DNA of 62,788 nt from Micromonospora sp. MH99 (GTDB taxonomy: Bacteria; Actinomycetota; Actinomycetes; Mycobacteriales; Micromonosporaceae). The stretch is taken from assembly GCF_021442385.1 (NCBI RefSeq), contig NZ_MUZA01000033.1, positions 1 to 62,788 on the forward strand, written 5' to 3'. Shown here one piece after another: positions 28,129 through 36,195 of this stretch. The notes beneath the pieces were generated by a model. That model saw only the letters and a list, made by a program, of their open reading frames with translations, was not told the DNA's origin and did no database searches. Every line of letters begins with the position of its first letter. Within the stretch, counting starts at the first letter, position 1. The translations under genes and the position numbers were made by a program.

Positions 28129-28560
28129 ATGTCCCAGAGGAACAGCAATGTGTCCGCGCAGGTCGAGGCGGAGTTCACCTGCGCCGCCGGGAACGTGCCG
28201 TTCACCCCCGGGCAGGCCCGGGCGTGCACCGTCCGCGAGGTGCTGGACCGGGTCGGCGGCAAGTGGAGCATCGGCATCCTGGTGGCCGCGTCGAACGGTC
28301 CGGTGCGCTTCACCGAGCTGGAGCGGCACATCGAGGGCATCAGCCGCCGGATGCTCACCCTGACCCTGCGCAACCTGGAGCGCGACGGCCTGCTGCACCG
28401 CACGGTCTACCCGACCGTCCCGCCGAAGGTGGAGTACACGGCCACGCCGATGGCGCTGGAGCTGTACGAGTCGCTGGTGGCGCTGACCAGTTGGGCCGAA
28501 CGGCACCGCCGTGCCATCGCCGAGGCGCGGACCAGGTACGACGCCGAGCACGCCGGCTAA
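28129..28560 (+). CDS. HxlR-family regulator
   Basis: A 143-residue winged-helix regulator: VREVLDRVGGKWSIGILVA (first helix with the conserved GxKWS), then RFTELERHIEGISRRMLTLT and LRNLERDGLLHRTVYPTVPP, the HxlR signature ending in YTATPMALEL. A Cys at about residue 19 and another near 33 fall in the N-terminal arm, as in redox- or aldehyde-sensing members. Start ATG at 28129 (GTG at 28126 is possible) with GGAAGGAGG 8 nt upstream. It is divergent from the DHA2 pump over about 78 bp. Confidence 0.9.
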   Translation: MSQRNSNVSAQVEAEFTCAAGNVPFTPGQARACTVREVLDRVGGKWSIGILVAASNGPVRFTELERHIEGISRRMLTLTLRNLERDGLLHRTVYPTVPPKVEYTATPMALELYESLVALTSWAERHRRAIAEARTRYDAEHAG

Positions 28561-28596
28561 ACCAGACCCCGGTGTGGGGAACGCCACCACTACTTT

Positions 28597-28631
28597 CTGA
28601 CCGATCGGTCAGGGTCTGACCGATCGGTCAG
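28597..28631. promoter_or_regulatory. Twin TetR operators
   Basis: Two identical perfect 16-bp palindromes CTGACCGATCGGTCAG at 28597-28612 and 28616-28631, 19 bp centre to centre. They lie 29 bp upstream of the TetR start at 28661, so they should overlap its promoter or leader. This fits autorepression of the TetR-MMPL operon by cooperative binding of dimers. Confidence 0.85.
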
Positions 28632-28660
28632 GCATGCTGGTTCACGGAGGTGGACCGGTG

Positions 28661-29212
28661 ATGGCCAGAGCGGTGTCCGAGACGCACGGCGAGATCCTCG
28701 CCGCGGCGGCGCGACGGTTCGCGGTGACCGGCTACCGGGGCACCTCGTTGCAGGACATCGCCCGCGAGGTCGGCTGCTCCAAGGCCACCGTGCTCTACCA
28801 CTTCGCCAACAAGGAAGCCCTGCTCGCCGAGCTGATGGCACCCGCGATCGGCGTGCTGCGCGACCTCGACGACCAGCTCGCCGGCCGGACCGGCACGGCC
28901 GCCCAGGAACTCGCCGCGGCGGGCTTCGTCGACCTCGCCGTCCGGTTCCGGCGGGAGATCGCGGTGCTGCGCGGCGAGTTCCCCGAGCTGCTGTGCCAGC
29001 CGGCGTTCGCGCACATCCAGGAGATCTCCGACCGGCTGCGCGACGCGTTGGCCGGGCACTCCGACCGACCGGGCGCCCGGATCGCCGCGCTGGTGCTGCT
29101 GGCCGGCATCTCCGAGGCGTGCGCCGAGTTCGCCGACATCCCCGACGACGAACTGCGCGCCGCCCTGCTCGCCCTCGTGCGGCGGGCCGTCGAACCCGTC
29201 GACGCACCCTGA
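28661..29212 (+). CDS. TetR-family regulator
   Basis: A 183-residue repressor with the HTH in EILAAAARRFAVTGYRGTSL, then DIAREVGCSKATVLYHFANKEALL, near residues 8-52. The C-terminal part is a small helical ligand domain. Start ATG at 28661, with GGAGG at 28646-28650; starting further upstream would run into the operator. It is 35 nt upstream of the MMPL gene and probably controls it through the twin operators. Confidence 0.9.
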   Translation: MARAVSETHGEILAAAARRFAVTGYRGTSLQDIAREVGCSKATVLYHFANKEALLAELMAPAIGVLRDLDDQLAGRTGTAAQELAAAGFVDLAVRFRREIAVLRGEFPELLCQPAFAHIQEISDRLRDALAGHSDRPGARIAALVLLAGISEACAEFADIPDDELRAALLALVRRAVEPVDAP

Positions 29213-29247
29213 CCCACCCACCCACGACCCGAGGACAAGGACTCCTG

Positions 29248-31470
29248 ATGGCCACCCTGCTCTACCGGCTCGGCCGGGGCGCGTTGCGCCGGCGACGACT
29301 CGTCGTCGCGCTCTGGCTCGTCGTACTCGTCGGCGCCGGCCTGGCCGCGGCGACCCTGCGCGGCCCGACGGCGAGCAACTTCACCATGCCCGGCACCGAG
29401 AGCCAGCGCGCGCTCGACCTGCTCGCCGAGCAGTTCCCCGCGGCCAGCGGCGCGACCGGCACCATCGCGGTCAAGGCGCCCGGAGACGGCCAACTCGGCA
29501 CGCCACAGGGTCAGGCGGTGGTGCAGGAGCTGGTCCAGCAGGCCGGGACGCTGCCCGGCGTGGTCGGTGCGGTCAACCCGCTCCAGGTCGGCGCGGTCTC
29601 GCCCGACGGCCGGTACGCGCTGGTCCAGGTCCAGTTCGCCACCGGCGCGGACGAGGTGACCGACGACCAGAAGGCCGCGTACGAAGAGGTCGGCGCGGCG
29701 GCGAAGGCACAGGGTTGGCAGGTCGCCCCGGGCGGCGAGGTGCTGGGCGGCGAGCCGGAGATCGGCTCGACCGAGGCGCTCGGCGTCGTGGTCGCCGCGA
29801 TCGTCCTGATCATCACCTTCGGCTCGTTGGTGGCCGCCGGGATGACCATGCTCAACGCGCTGATCGGCGTGGGCGCCGGCATGGCCGGACTGTTCGCGCT
29901 GAGTGGCGTCGTCGAGTTGACCAGCACGGCGCCGATCCTGGCGCTGATGCTCGGCCTCGCCGTCGGCATCGACTACTCGCTGTTCATCACTTCCCGGCAC
30001 CGGCAGAACCTGCTCGACGGCCTGCCCCCGGACGAGGCCGTCGGCCGGGCCGTGGGCACCGCCGGCTCCGCAGTCGTCTTCGCGGGCGCCACAGTGGTCA
30101 TCGCGCTCGCCGGCCTGGCCGTGGTGGACATCCCGTTCCTCACCGTGATGGGTCTCGCCGCCGCCGGCACCGTCACCGTGGCCGTGCTCGTCGCCATCAC
30201 CCTCGCGCCGGCGCTGCTCGGCTTCGCCGGACGTCGGGTCCTCCCCCGCCGGCTGCGCACCGCCGGGGCCGACGAGACCGCTGCCACCGGCAACGAATCG
30301 GCCGACGCACCGACCGCCGAGGCGAACGCCGCCACCGAGGACCAGTCCCGGTTCGGCTTCCGCTGGGCGCGGTTCGTCACGCGGTTCCGCGTACCCGTCA
30401 TCCTGGTCGGCCTGCTCGGCCTGGGGCTGCTCGCGCTGCCCACGCCGGACATGCGGCTGGCGCTTCCGGACGCGTCGACGGCGGCCGTCGGCTCGCCGGC
30501 CCGGGTGTCGAACGACCTGATCACCGAGGGCTTCGGCGCGGGCTTCACCGGCCGACTGGCGGTCGTCGTCGCAGGTGACTCGCCGCAGGCCACCTCGGCC
30601 GCCGTGCCGCAGGTCACCGCGCTGCTCCAGCGCACCGAGAACGTCCTCGCGGTGGCGCCCGCCCAGCTCAGCCCGGACGGCCGGACGGCACTGCTCGGCG
30701 TCGTGCCGAAGACCGGCCCGACCGACGAGGCCACCGAGACGCTGGTGCACGACATCCGGGACTCGGTGGGCGGGATCCGCGACGCGGACGTGCTGCTCAC
30801 CGGCGTCACCGCGATCGGCATCGACGTGTCCGAGAAGCTCTCCGACGCGCTGCCCGTCTACCTGCTGCTGGTGGTGGGGCTCTCGGTCCTGCTGCTGATG
30901 CTGGTGTTCCGCTCGCTGCTGGTGCCGGTCAAGGCCGCGCTGGGATTCCTGCTCACCGTCGCCGCCACGTTCGGCATCACGGTGGCGGTGTTCCAGCAGG
31001 GGCACCTCGCCGACCTCGTGGGCCTGGACACGCCCGGCCCGCTGATCAGCTTCCTGCCGATCCTGCTCATCGGCATCCTGTTCGGGCTCGCGATGGACTA
31101 CGAGGTGTTCCTGGTTTCCCGGATGCGCGAGGACTTCGTGCACGGCGAGACCGCCCGCCAGGCCACGATCAGCGGCATGGGGCACGGCGCCCGGGTGGTC
31201 ACCGCCGCCGCGTTGATCATGATCTCGGTGTTCGGGGGCTTCGTCTTCCTCGACGACCCGGTGATCAAGTCGATGGGCTTCGCGCTGGCCATCGGCGTGG
31301 CGATCGACGCCTTCGTGGTCCGGATGACCATCGTCCCGGCCGTGATGTCCCTGCTCGGTGACCGCGCCTGGTGGCTGCCCCGCTGGCTCAACCGGGCCCT
31401 GCCCAACGTGGACATCGAGGGCGAAGGCCTGCGCGAACACCTGACCGAGGCAACCCCGACCCGGGTCTGA
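29248..31470 (+). CDS. MMPL-family transporter
   Basis: A 740-residue RND-superfamily transporter of the MmpL/YdfJ type, with two repeats of one helix, an external loop and five helices. Conserved helix motifs are LMLGLAVGIDYSLFITSRHR (near residue 245) and its partner LFGLAMDYEVFLVSRMREDF (near 610), each with the Asp-Tyr proton-relay pair. A spacer of about 40 residues rich in Ala, Glu and Thr separates the halves. It probably exports lipids or drugs. Start ATG at 29248 with AAGGA about 8 nt upstream. It is in an operon with TetR. Confidence 0.92.
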   Translation: MATLLYRLGRGALRRRRLVVALWLVVLVGAGLAAATLRGPTASNFTMPGTESQRALDLLAEQFPAASGATGTIAVKAPGDGQLGTPQGQAVVQELVQQAGTLPGVVGAVNPLQVGAVSPDGRYALVQVQFATGADEVTDDQKAAYEEVGAAAKAQGWQVAPGGEVLGGEPEIGSTEALGVVVAAIVLIITFGSLVAAGMTMLNALIGVGAGMAGLFALSGVVELTSTAPILALMLGLAVGIDYSLFITSRHRQNLLDGLPPDEAVGRAVGTAGSAVVFAGATVVIALAGLAVVDIPFLTVMGLAAAGTVTVAVLVAITLAPALLGFAGRRVLPRRLRTAGADETAATGNESADAPTAEANAATEDQSRFGFRWARFVTRFRVPVILVGLLGLGLLALPTPDMRLALPDASTAAVGSPARVSNDLITEGFGAGFTGRLAVVVAGDSPQATSAAVPQVTALLQRTENVLAVAPAQLSPDGRTALLGVVPKTGPTDEATETLVHDIRDSVGGIRDADVLLTGVTAIGIDVSEKLSDALPVYLLLVVGLSVLLLMLVFRSLLVPVKAALGFLLTVAATFGITVAVFQQGHLADLVGLDTPGPLISFLPILLIGILFGLAMDYEVFLVSRMREDFVHGETARQATISGMGHGARVVTAAALIMISVFGGFVFLDDPVIKSMGFALAIGVAIDAFVVRMTIVPAVMSLLGDRAWWLPRWLNRALPNVDIEGEGLREHLTEATPTRV

Positions 31471-31485
31471 CCTGACCCACCTCGC

Positions 31486-31562
31486 GGTCGATCATGGAGT
31501 TGCGGTGCCCGTTGGACCCCGTTTGGGAGCCTTCGTCCGGCACCGCAACTCCATGATCGACC
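31486..31562. repeat. Long intergenic palindrome, family B, copy 1
   Basis: Perfect 24-bp arms (31486-31509 and 31539-31562; core TCGATCATGGAGTTGCGGTG) around a 29-nt loop. It sits between convergent genes, 16 nt after the MMPL stop and 26 nt before the esterase stop. The core recurs at 34321-34377 and 48856-48930, so it is a repeat family that may also act as a bidirectional terminator. Confidence 0.9.
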
Positions 31563-31587
31563 CGGCCGGGCGCGGCCTGGCCGGGGT

Positions 31588-32844
31588 TTACACGCCGGCT
31601 GGGTATGTCTCCATTTCGCCGGGGACGGCGGGGACCGCCAGCGGATGCAGGGCCGTCGTCTCGTCGCACCAGATGAAGGCGTCGTAGCGGTCGCCCAGCC
31701 GGGTCGGCACGTAGTTGCCCCACGACTCGAAGGACGGGTCGTAGACCACCCCGATCGCCCGGTGATCAGCCGGTTCGGTGACCCAGCCCGGCTGGTCGTC
31801 GCCGCCGAAGACGAGCACCGCCCGCTCCGGCATCAGCTCGTGCAACCGCCGCTCCACCGAACCCTCCCGCGCCGGCGGCACCACCATCGCCTCCGACGGC
31901 GAGCCCCACCGGGGAGCGGCGATCACCGTGCCCCGGTAGGTGCCGAACCCGACCAACGCCACCGCGTCGTCGCCGTGCCGCTCGCGGGCCAACTGACCGA
32001 TGTTGACCATGCCGTCCGCGGCCATGTCGGTGGCCCGCGCATCCCCCACGTGCGTGTTGTGCGCCCAGACGATCCCGCGGGCGTCCGGGCCGTAGCGTTG
32101 CAGCAGCCGGTCCAGGGTGTCCTGCATGTGGGTGTCGCGGATGTTCCACGAGTCCGGCCCGCCGGCCACCATCGCCCGGTAGTAACGCTCCGCGCCGGCC
32201 ACCACCTCCGCGTTCTGCCAGGCCGAGAAGCGGTCCGGGCCGTCCGACATGGCCTGTTCCCGGGTACGCGCCAGCAGCCGCACGACCTCCTCCTCGCAGC
32301 GGGCCGAGACGAAGCGGCTGGCCGCGCCGTACTCCTCGACCCGCTTGCCGTACGGCTCGAAGCACCGGTACGCGTCCTGCGCCGCCTCCAGCGAGGTCGG
32401 GTCCTCCTCCCCCAGGTAGTCGAAGATCGCCTGCATCGACTCCCAGAGGCTGTACACGTCGAGCCCGTGGAAGCCCGCCCGCCCGTCCTGGGGCCGCTCC
32501 AGGTTCCACGCCCGCAGCCAGCGACAGAACCGGGCCACCTCGGCGTTCGCCCACATCCAGGTCGGCCACCGTTCGAAGCGCTCCAGCGCCGTCTGTGGAT
32601 CGAGGGCCCCGCCCGGCGCGGCGGTGACCGAGCGGTGCACCCGGTCGCAGTCCGGCCAGTCGCCCTCCACTGCCACGAACGAGAAGCCGCACTCCGCGAT
32701 CAGCCGACGGGTGAGCTGCTCGCGCAGCCGGTAGTAGTCGTAGCTGCCGTGGGTGGACTCGCCGATCATCACCACCCGGGCGTCCCGGACGCGCTCCAGC
32801 AACGGGTCGAAGTCGCTCGGCGCGCCGAGCCGCTGAACCAGCAT
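31588..32844 (-). CDS. Erythromycin-esterase-like protein
   Basis: A 418-residue member of the EreA/EreB-type family: VVMIGESTHGSYDYYRLRE (catalytic-type Glu and His), FSFVAVEGDWPDC, GFHGLDVYSLWESM and VWAHNTHVGDARATDM. True Ere enzymes open the macrolide ring, but many family members have other roles. The longest frame starts at 32955, but that would overlap the DUF2795 gene, so ATG 32844 is preferred, leaving a 100-bp divergent promoter region. Its ribosome site is weak, so the start is uncertain. An Erm-type methylase lies 300 nt beyond DUF2795, suggesting a macrolide link. Confidence 0.82.
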   Translation of the reverse strand: MLVQRLGAPSDFDPLLERVRDARVVMIGESTHGSYDYYRLREQLTRRLIAECGFSFVAVEGDWPDCDRVHRSVTAAPGGALDPQTALERFERWPTWMWANAEVARFCRWLRAWNLERPQDGRAGFHGLDVYSLWESMQAIFDYLGEEDPTSLEAAQDAYRCFEPYGKRVEEYGAASRFVSARCEEEVVRLLARTREQAMSDGPDRFSAWQNAEVVAGAERYYRAMVAGGPDSWNIRDTHMQDTLDRLLQRYGPDARGIVWAHNTHVGDARATDMAADGMVNIGQLARERHGDDAVALVGFGTYRGTVIAAPRWGSPSEAMVVPPAREGSVERRLHELMPERAVLVFGGDDQPGWVTEPADHRAIGVVYDPSFESWGNYVPTRLGDRYDAFIWCDETTALHPLAVPAVPGEMETYPAGV

Positions 32845-32864
32845 GGCAGCGGCTACCCGGCGGT

Positions 32865-32887
32865 CGCGCCGACAAACCGTCGGCGCG
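32865..32887. promoter_or_regulatory. Inverted repeat in a divergent promoter region
   Basis: Perfect 9-bp arms CGCGCCGAC and GTCGGCGCG with a 5-nt spacer (AAACC) between the esterase-like and DUF2795 genes. It could be an operator or a 5' leader stem. Confidence 0.4.
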
Positions 32888-32944
32888 TCGCCCACCGACA
32901 CGCCGTGAGCGTGTACGGGAGCGGCGAGCGGGTAGCCGAACGGC

Positions 32945-33136
32945 ATGACCGTCACCGGCGTGCAGTTGCAGGAGTACCTGGCCGGGCTCGACTACCCGGT
33001 CTCCCGCGAGGACCTCGTCCGTTGGGGGCAGGAGAACGGGGCCAGCACGGCCATGTTGCAGATGTTGCAGGCGTTGCCGGCCGAACAGTTCGAGTCGCCG
33101 GCCGAGCTGAGCGAGGCGTTGACCACCCTCGCCTGA
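32945..33136 (+). CDS. DUF2795 small protein
   Basis: A 63-residue protein of the DUF2795 family (VQLQEYLAGLDYPVSREDLV, then GQENGASTAMLQMLQALP). It is typical of small actinobacterial proteins with a helix pair, and its function is unknown. The stop lies 8 nt before the convergent Erm-type gene. Start ATG at 32945, with no strong ribosome site. Confidence 0.85.
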   Translation: MTVTGVQLQEYLAGLDYPVSREDLVRWGQENGASTAMLQMLQALPAEQFESPAELSEALTTLA

Positions 33137-33144
33137 CCGCCGGG

Positions 33145-33942
33145 TCACCGCGCGTGCAGCAGCCGGAACAGCACCAGCCACTGCTCCGGCCAGACGTACC
33201 CCACGGGGGTGTCCGACGCGATCCGGGTCGCGCGCAGGGCGGCCGCGACCCGCGCCGGCGGGTGGTGCCGGCGCAGGGTCGCGGCGAGCGAGCCGCCGAC
33301 GCCCTCGAAACCCCACCCCACGAGCCTTCGGTACGCCGGCAGAGCCGCCGCCGGCAGCAGCGGCTCCGGCCGCCGTTCGATGCGCAGGATCCCGGCGTCC
33401 ACCGCCGGCACCGGCCGGAACGCGGTACGTGGTACCCGCCCCGCCAGCCGCCACCCGAACTCCGGCCAGGTCGAGACGGTCAGCCGCGTCCACCGGCCGT
33501 AGTCGCCGCTGCGGCGGCGGGCGTACTCCAGTTGGGTGAGCAGTGTCGCGGACCGCAACCGGGGCGCGGCGAGGCACCACCGCACCACGGCGGAGGTCAG
33601 CGACCAGGGGATGTTGCCGACCACCGCGAACGGCTCCGGTGGCGGCTCGGCGGCCAAGAAGTCGGCCTGCCGGTGCTCCACGTTGGACAGCTGCCCGCAG
33701 ACGGCGGCCAGCGCGTTGCGGACGGCGGGGTCCACCTCGTACGCCGTCAGCCGCCCACACCGGGCGGCGAGGGGTCGGGTGAGCTGTCCCCGGCCCGCGC
33801 CGACCTCCAGCAGGAGCCCGGCCGGATCGGGGTCGGCGGCGCGGACCACCCGCTGGACGGCCGCGCGGTCGACGAGAAAGTTCTGGCTGAGTACGCGACG
33901 GGACCTGTCGCGTTCGGTTGATCGGATCGGGCGAGGCGCCAC
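33145..33942 (-). CDS. Erm-type 23S rRNA adenine-N6 methyltransferase
   Basis: A 265-residue SAM-dependent rRNA methylase. RRVLSQNFLVDRAAVQRVV is the Erm/KsgA N-terminus, LLEVGAGRGQLTRPLA the SAM-binding motif I, and VVGNIPWSLTSAVVRW holds the NIPW catalytic motif IV. The C-terminal helical domain follows. The QNFLVD and NIPW pattern with a short basic tail favours Erm (A2058 methylation, giving macrolide-lincosamide-streptogramin B resistance) over KsgA, but this is inferred. Start GTG at 33942 with an AGGA site 9 nt upstream; that site lies inside a stem (see the leader element). It is next to the esterase-like gene. Confidence 0.85.
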   Translation of the reverse strand: MAPRPIRSTERDRSRRVLSQNFLVDRAAVQRVVRAADPDPAGLLLEVGAGRGQLTRPLAARCGRLTAYEVDPAVRNALAAVCGQLSNVEHRQADFLAAEPPPEPFAVVGNIPWSLTSAVVRWCLAAPRLRSATLLTQLEYARRRSGDYGRWTRLTVSTWPEFGWRLAGRVPRTAFRPVPAVDAGILRIERRPEPLLPAAALPAYRRLVGWGFEGVGGSLAATLRRHHPPARVAAALRATRIASDTPVGYVWPEQWLVLFRLLHAR

Positions 33943-33952
33943 GGGTCGTCGT

Positions 33953-34011
33953 CCTGTCTGTCGCCGCTCGGCGACGGGCTGGACAGGCAGCAGGAATTGC
34001 CGGACCTGTCC
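33953..34011 (-). promoter_or_regulatory. Attenuator-like leader of the Erm-type gene
   Basis: On the minus strand three segments occur in order: A GGACAGG (34011-34005), B CCTGTCC (33987-33981) and C GACAGG (33958-33953). B can pair with A (7 bp) or with C (6 bp, closing an inner GTCGCCG/CGGCGAC stem). Segment C overlaps the AGGA ribosome site (33955-33952) of the GTG start, so B:C pairing would hide it and A:B pairing would free it. No leader-peptide ORF ending near A could be found. The wider gap 33943-34320 shows no gene, only a C-rich run at 34260-34306. Confidence 0.5.
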
Positions 34012-34320
34012 GAGTGGATCGGGACTCGGACGGCCCTGGACGATGCGCGGGTACGCGAAGACGAGGCGACAGCCTCGTGCCGTGGCGAAGGATCAGCGGC
34101 GGCGGGGCGACAGCCCCGGCGCACCGCGAAGTGGACCGATCAGCGGCAGGTCACGTCCCAGCCCGTCAGGGCCGGACGCCGGACGCGCGGACGGGACACC
34201 AGCAGGGCACCCCAGGCGGCCGGCGTACCGACCCCCTCGATCAGGGCATGCGTGATCATGCCCCCCACCCTACCGACCCCACCCCACCCACCCCACCCAT
34301 TTCCCACCGGCTTGGCGCGG

Positions 34321-34377
34321 TGATCATGAAGTTATTGCCATGACACGCCGGGCGGGGTGGCAATAACTTCATGATCA
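34321..34377. repeat. Long intergenic palindrome, family B, copy 2
   Basis: Perfect 20-bp arms (34321-34340 and 34358-34377; TGATCATGAAGTTATTGCCA) with a 17-nt loop, 46 nt downstream of the Gfo/Idh gene stop (minus strand). It shares the GATCATG start with copies at 31486 and 48856. Confidence 0.88.
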
Positions 34378-34423
34378 ACCGGGGCGGGCAGGGGGTGGGG
34401 CCCGGCGGGTGGGGTGGGGTGGG

Positions 34424-35326
34424 TTACGGGAGGGGGATTGTGCGGGATTCGGTGCGGGCGGTTTCGGCGGCGGCGAGGATCGCGACTACCTCGCGGCCGA
34501 AGCGGACGTCGCAGCGGTGGTCGCGGGTGCCGGTCCGCACCTGCTCGACGAGCTGGTCGATCGCGACACCGAACGCCGTGTCGGCGTCGTTCTCGCCGAC
34601 CGGGACGGTCTCGATCCCGTTCTCGCCGTAGAACACGAACTCCCGGGCCATCGCCTCGGTCGGAGCGTCCAGGGACAGCGAGGCGCTGCTGGTGGCACCG
34701 CCGTCGTGGGTGAGCAGCAGGTGCACCATCCCGCTCGGCCCGTCCATCGCCGCCACCTGCGTCACCCGGCCCAGCACCGGCAGGAGGATCGAGAGCGCGT
34801 GCGGGGCGATGTCCCAGAGTGCGCCGTGCTCGCGACGCCACAGGGAGCCGCCGTACGGGCTGCCCTCCTGGAAGATCGACGCGAAGGCTGTGGTGCGGCC
34901 GTGCTGCCAGCCGCCGGCGGCGGCGGTCGCGGCGAGGAACGCAGTGACGTTCGGCTGGAACCGCTGGGTGAAGAACACGACCGAGGCGACCCCGGACGCC
35001 TCGGCGGCGGCGACCACCCGGTCGGCGTCCTCGACGGAGAGCGCCAGCGGCTTGTCCAGCAGCAGGTGACGGCCGGCGGTGGCGGCCCGGACCGCGATAT
35101 CGGCCTGAACGTCCGGCGGCAGCGCGACAGCGATCGCCTCACACTGTTCGATCAGCGCGTCGACCTCGGCGTAGGCGGGAACTCCGTACCGCTCGGCCAG
35201 CGCGGACGCCCGCTCCGGGTTACGGCCCCACACGCCTACCAGTTCCGCGTCCGGGTGTGCGTGCAGCGCCTTACCGTGCGTCTCGATCGCCCAGTGACCG
35301 GTGCCGAACAAACCGAACCGCAGCAC
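34424..35326 (-). CDS. Gfo/Idh/MocA-family oxidoreductase
   Basis: A 300-residue NAD(P)-dependent dehydrogenase of the glucose-fructose oxidoreductase/inositol dehydrogenase family. The Rossmann start is VLRFGLFGTGHWA, the family motif DKPLAL (Lys-Pro of the EKP motif) is near residue 95, and WDIAPHALSILLPVLG holds the catalytic-type His. The substrate, probably a sugar or cyclitol, is unknown. Start GTG at 35326, chosen for the GCGGAGGT site 5 nt upstream; earlier codons show no homology. No linked sugar genes are present. Confidence 0.88.
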   Translation of the reverse strand: MLRFGLFGTGHWAIETHGKALHAHPDAELVGVWGRNPERASALAERYGVPAYAEVDALIEQCEAIAVALPPDVQADIAVRAATAGRHLLLDKPLALSVEDADRVVAAAEASGVASVVFFTQRFQPNVTAFLAATAAAGGWQHGRTTAFASIFQEGSPYGGSLWRREHGALWDIAPHALSILLPVLGRVTQVAAMDGPSGMVHLLLTHDGGATSSASLSLDAPTEAMAREFVFYGENGIETVPVGENDADTAFGVAIDQLVEQVRTGTRDHRCDVRFGREVVAILAAAETARTESRTIPLP

Positions 35327-35497
35327 GTGTACCTCCGCTGTCTCCCCGCACCGTGACGACGCCACGGACGTGATCCACGCTAGTCGCCCCACCCGGCTCA
35401 CCGGTGGCGGGTCGCCAACCACAGCAGCCCAATGCCCCCGTACCCACGACCAACGAACCGACCGACCGGGTGCCGTCGCCCGGCGGGACGCCCCCTT

Positions 35498-35569
35498 GAT
35501 CGCGCTCGATCCAGGATCCAGTGGCCTCGTTCGCGCCCGAAGCCACTACTTCCTGGATCGAGCACGATC
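35498..35569. repeat. Long intergenic palindrome (CTCGATCCAGGA type)
   Basis: 28-bp arms at 35498-35525 and 35542-35569 match at 24 of 28 positions, around a 16-nt loop. It lies in the 475-nt gap between the Gfo/Idh gene and the next plus-strand gene; the rest of that gap is very GC-rich (35571-35650, runs of GGGC and GCGA) with no gene seen. Confidence 0.75.
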
Positions 35570-35802
35570 TTGGGCCGGGCGGACCGGGTGGGCGAGCGAG
35601 CGAGGTGGGCGGGGCGGGCGAGCGGCCGGCGAGCGGGGCGGCGGGCCGGGCGGGTCGCGGTGCCCCACTCATGGGGCAGCTCGACAGCGGCCGCACACCC
35701 CTCGACGACCCGCCGCCAACGCGGCGGCCAGGCAGCGTGACCCGGGTACTACGACGCTTAGTAGGCTGTGCCGGTGACCGAGGCAACGACCAGGTGGGGC
35801 CG

Positions 35803-36195
35803 ATGACGAGCGCGGCAGCCGACTCGCCGGTGGACGGGCTCCTCGCGACGGCGTCGATCGTGCTCTCGCTGCTCGTCGCCGTGTGGGCGCTGGTCGCGGC
35901 GGTACGCCACCGGCCACCGGACCGGGTGCAGTTCGCCGGTCTGGCCGTACTGGAGGTGGCGCTGCTCGCGCTGGGGGTGCTGGCCCTGGTCGCGGTCGGT
36001 GGCGGGGACCGACCGGGCGAGCCCGGCGCGTTCTACGGCTACCTGGCCACGCTCGTCTGCCTGCCGCCGCTGGCGTGGGTGCTGGCCCGGATGGAGCCGA
36101 CCCGCTGGGGGTCGGCGATCGTCTGCGCGGTCTGCCTGGTCGCACCGGTAGTGGTGGTCCGGTTGCAGCAGACCTGGGAGGTCCTCGGTGGTTGA
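35803..36195 (+). CDS. Small integral membrane protein
   Basis: A 130-residue protein of unknown function with about four transmembrane helices (LATASIVLSLLVAVWALVAA, then VLEVALLALGVLALVAVGGG, then a short one near FYGYLATLVCLPPLAWVLA and IVCAVCLVAPVVVV). Start ATG at 35803 (GTG at 35794 is possible). Its stop overlaps the next gene by 8 nt, so they are made together and may form a complex. Confidence 0.75.
   Translation: MTSAAADSPVDGLLATASIVLSLLVAVWALVAAVRHRPPDRVQFAGLAVLEVALLALGVLALVAVGGGDRPGEPGAFYGYLATLVCLPPLAWVLARMEPTRWGSAIVCAVCLVAPVVVVRLQQTWEVLGG

Noticed and set aside
33943..34320. Leader peptide before the Erm-type gene
   Set aside because: Minus-strand sequence here has no short ORF ending near the first pairing segment, and all three frames through it run open without a stop codon.
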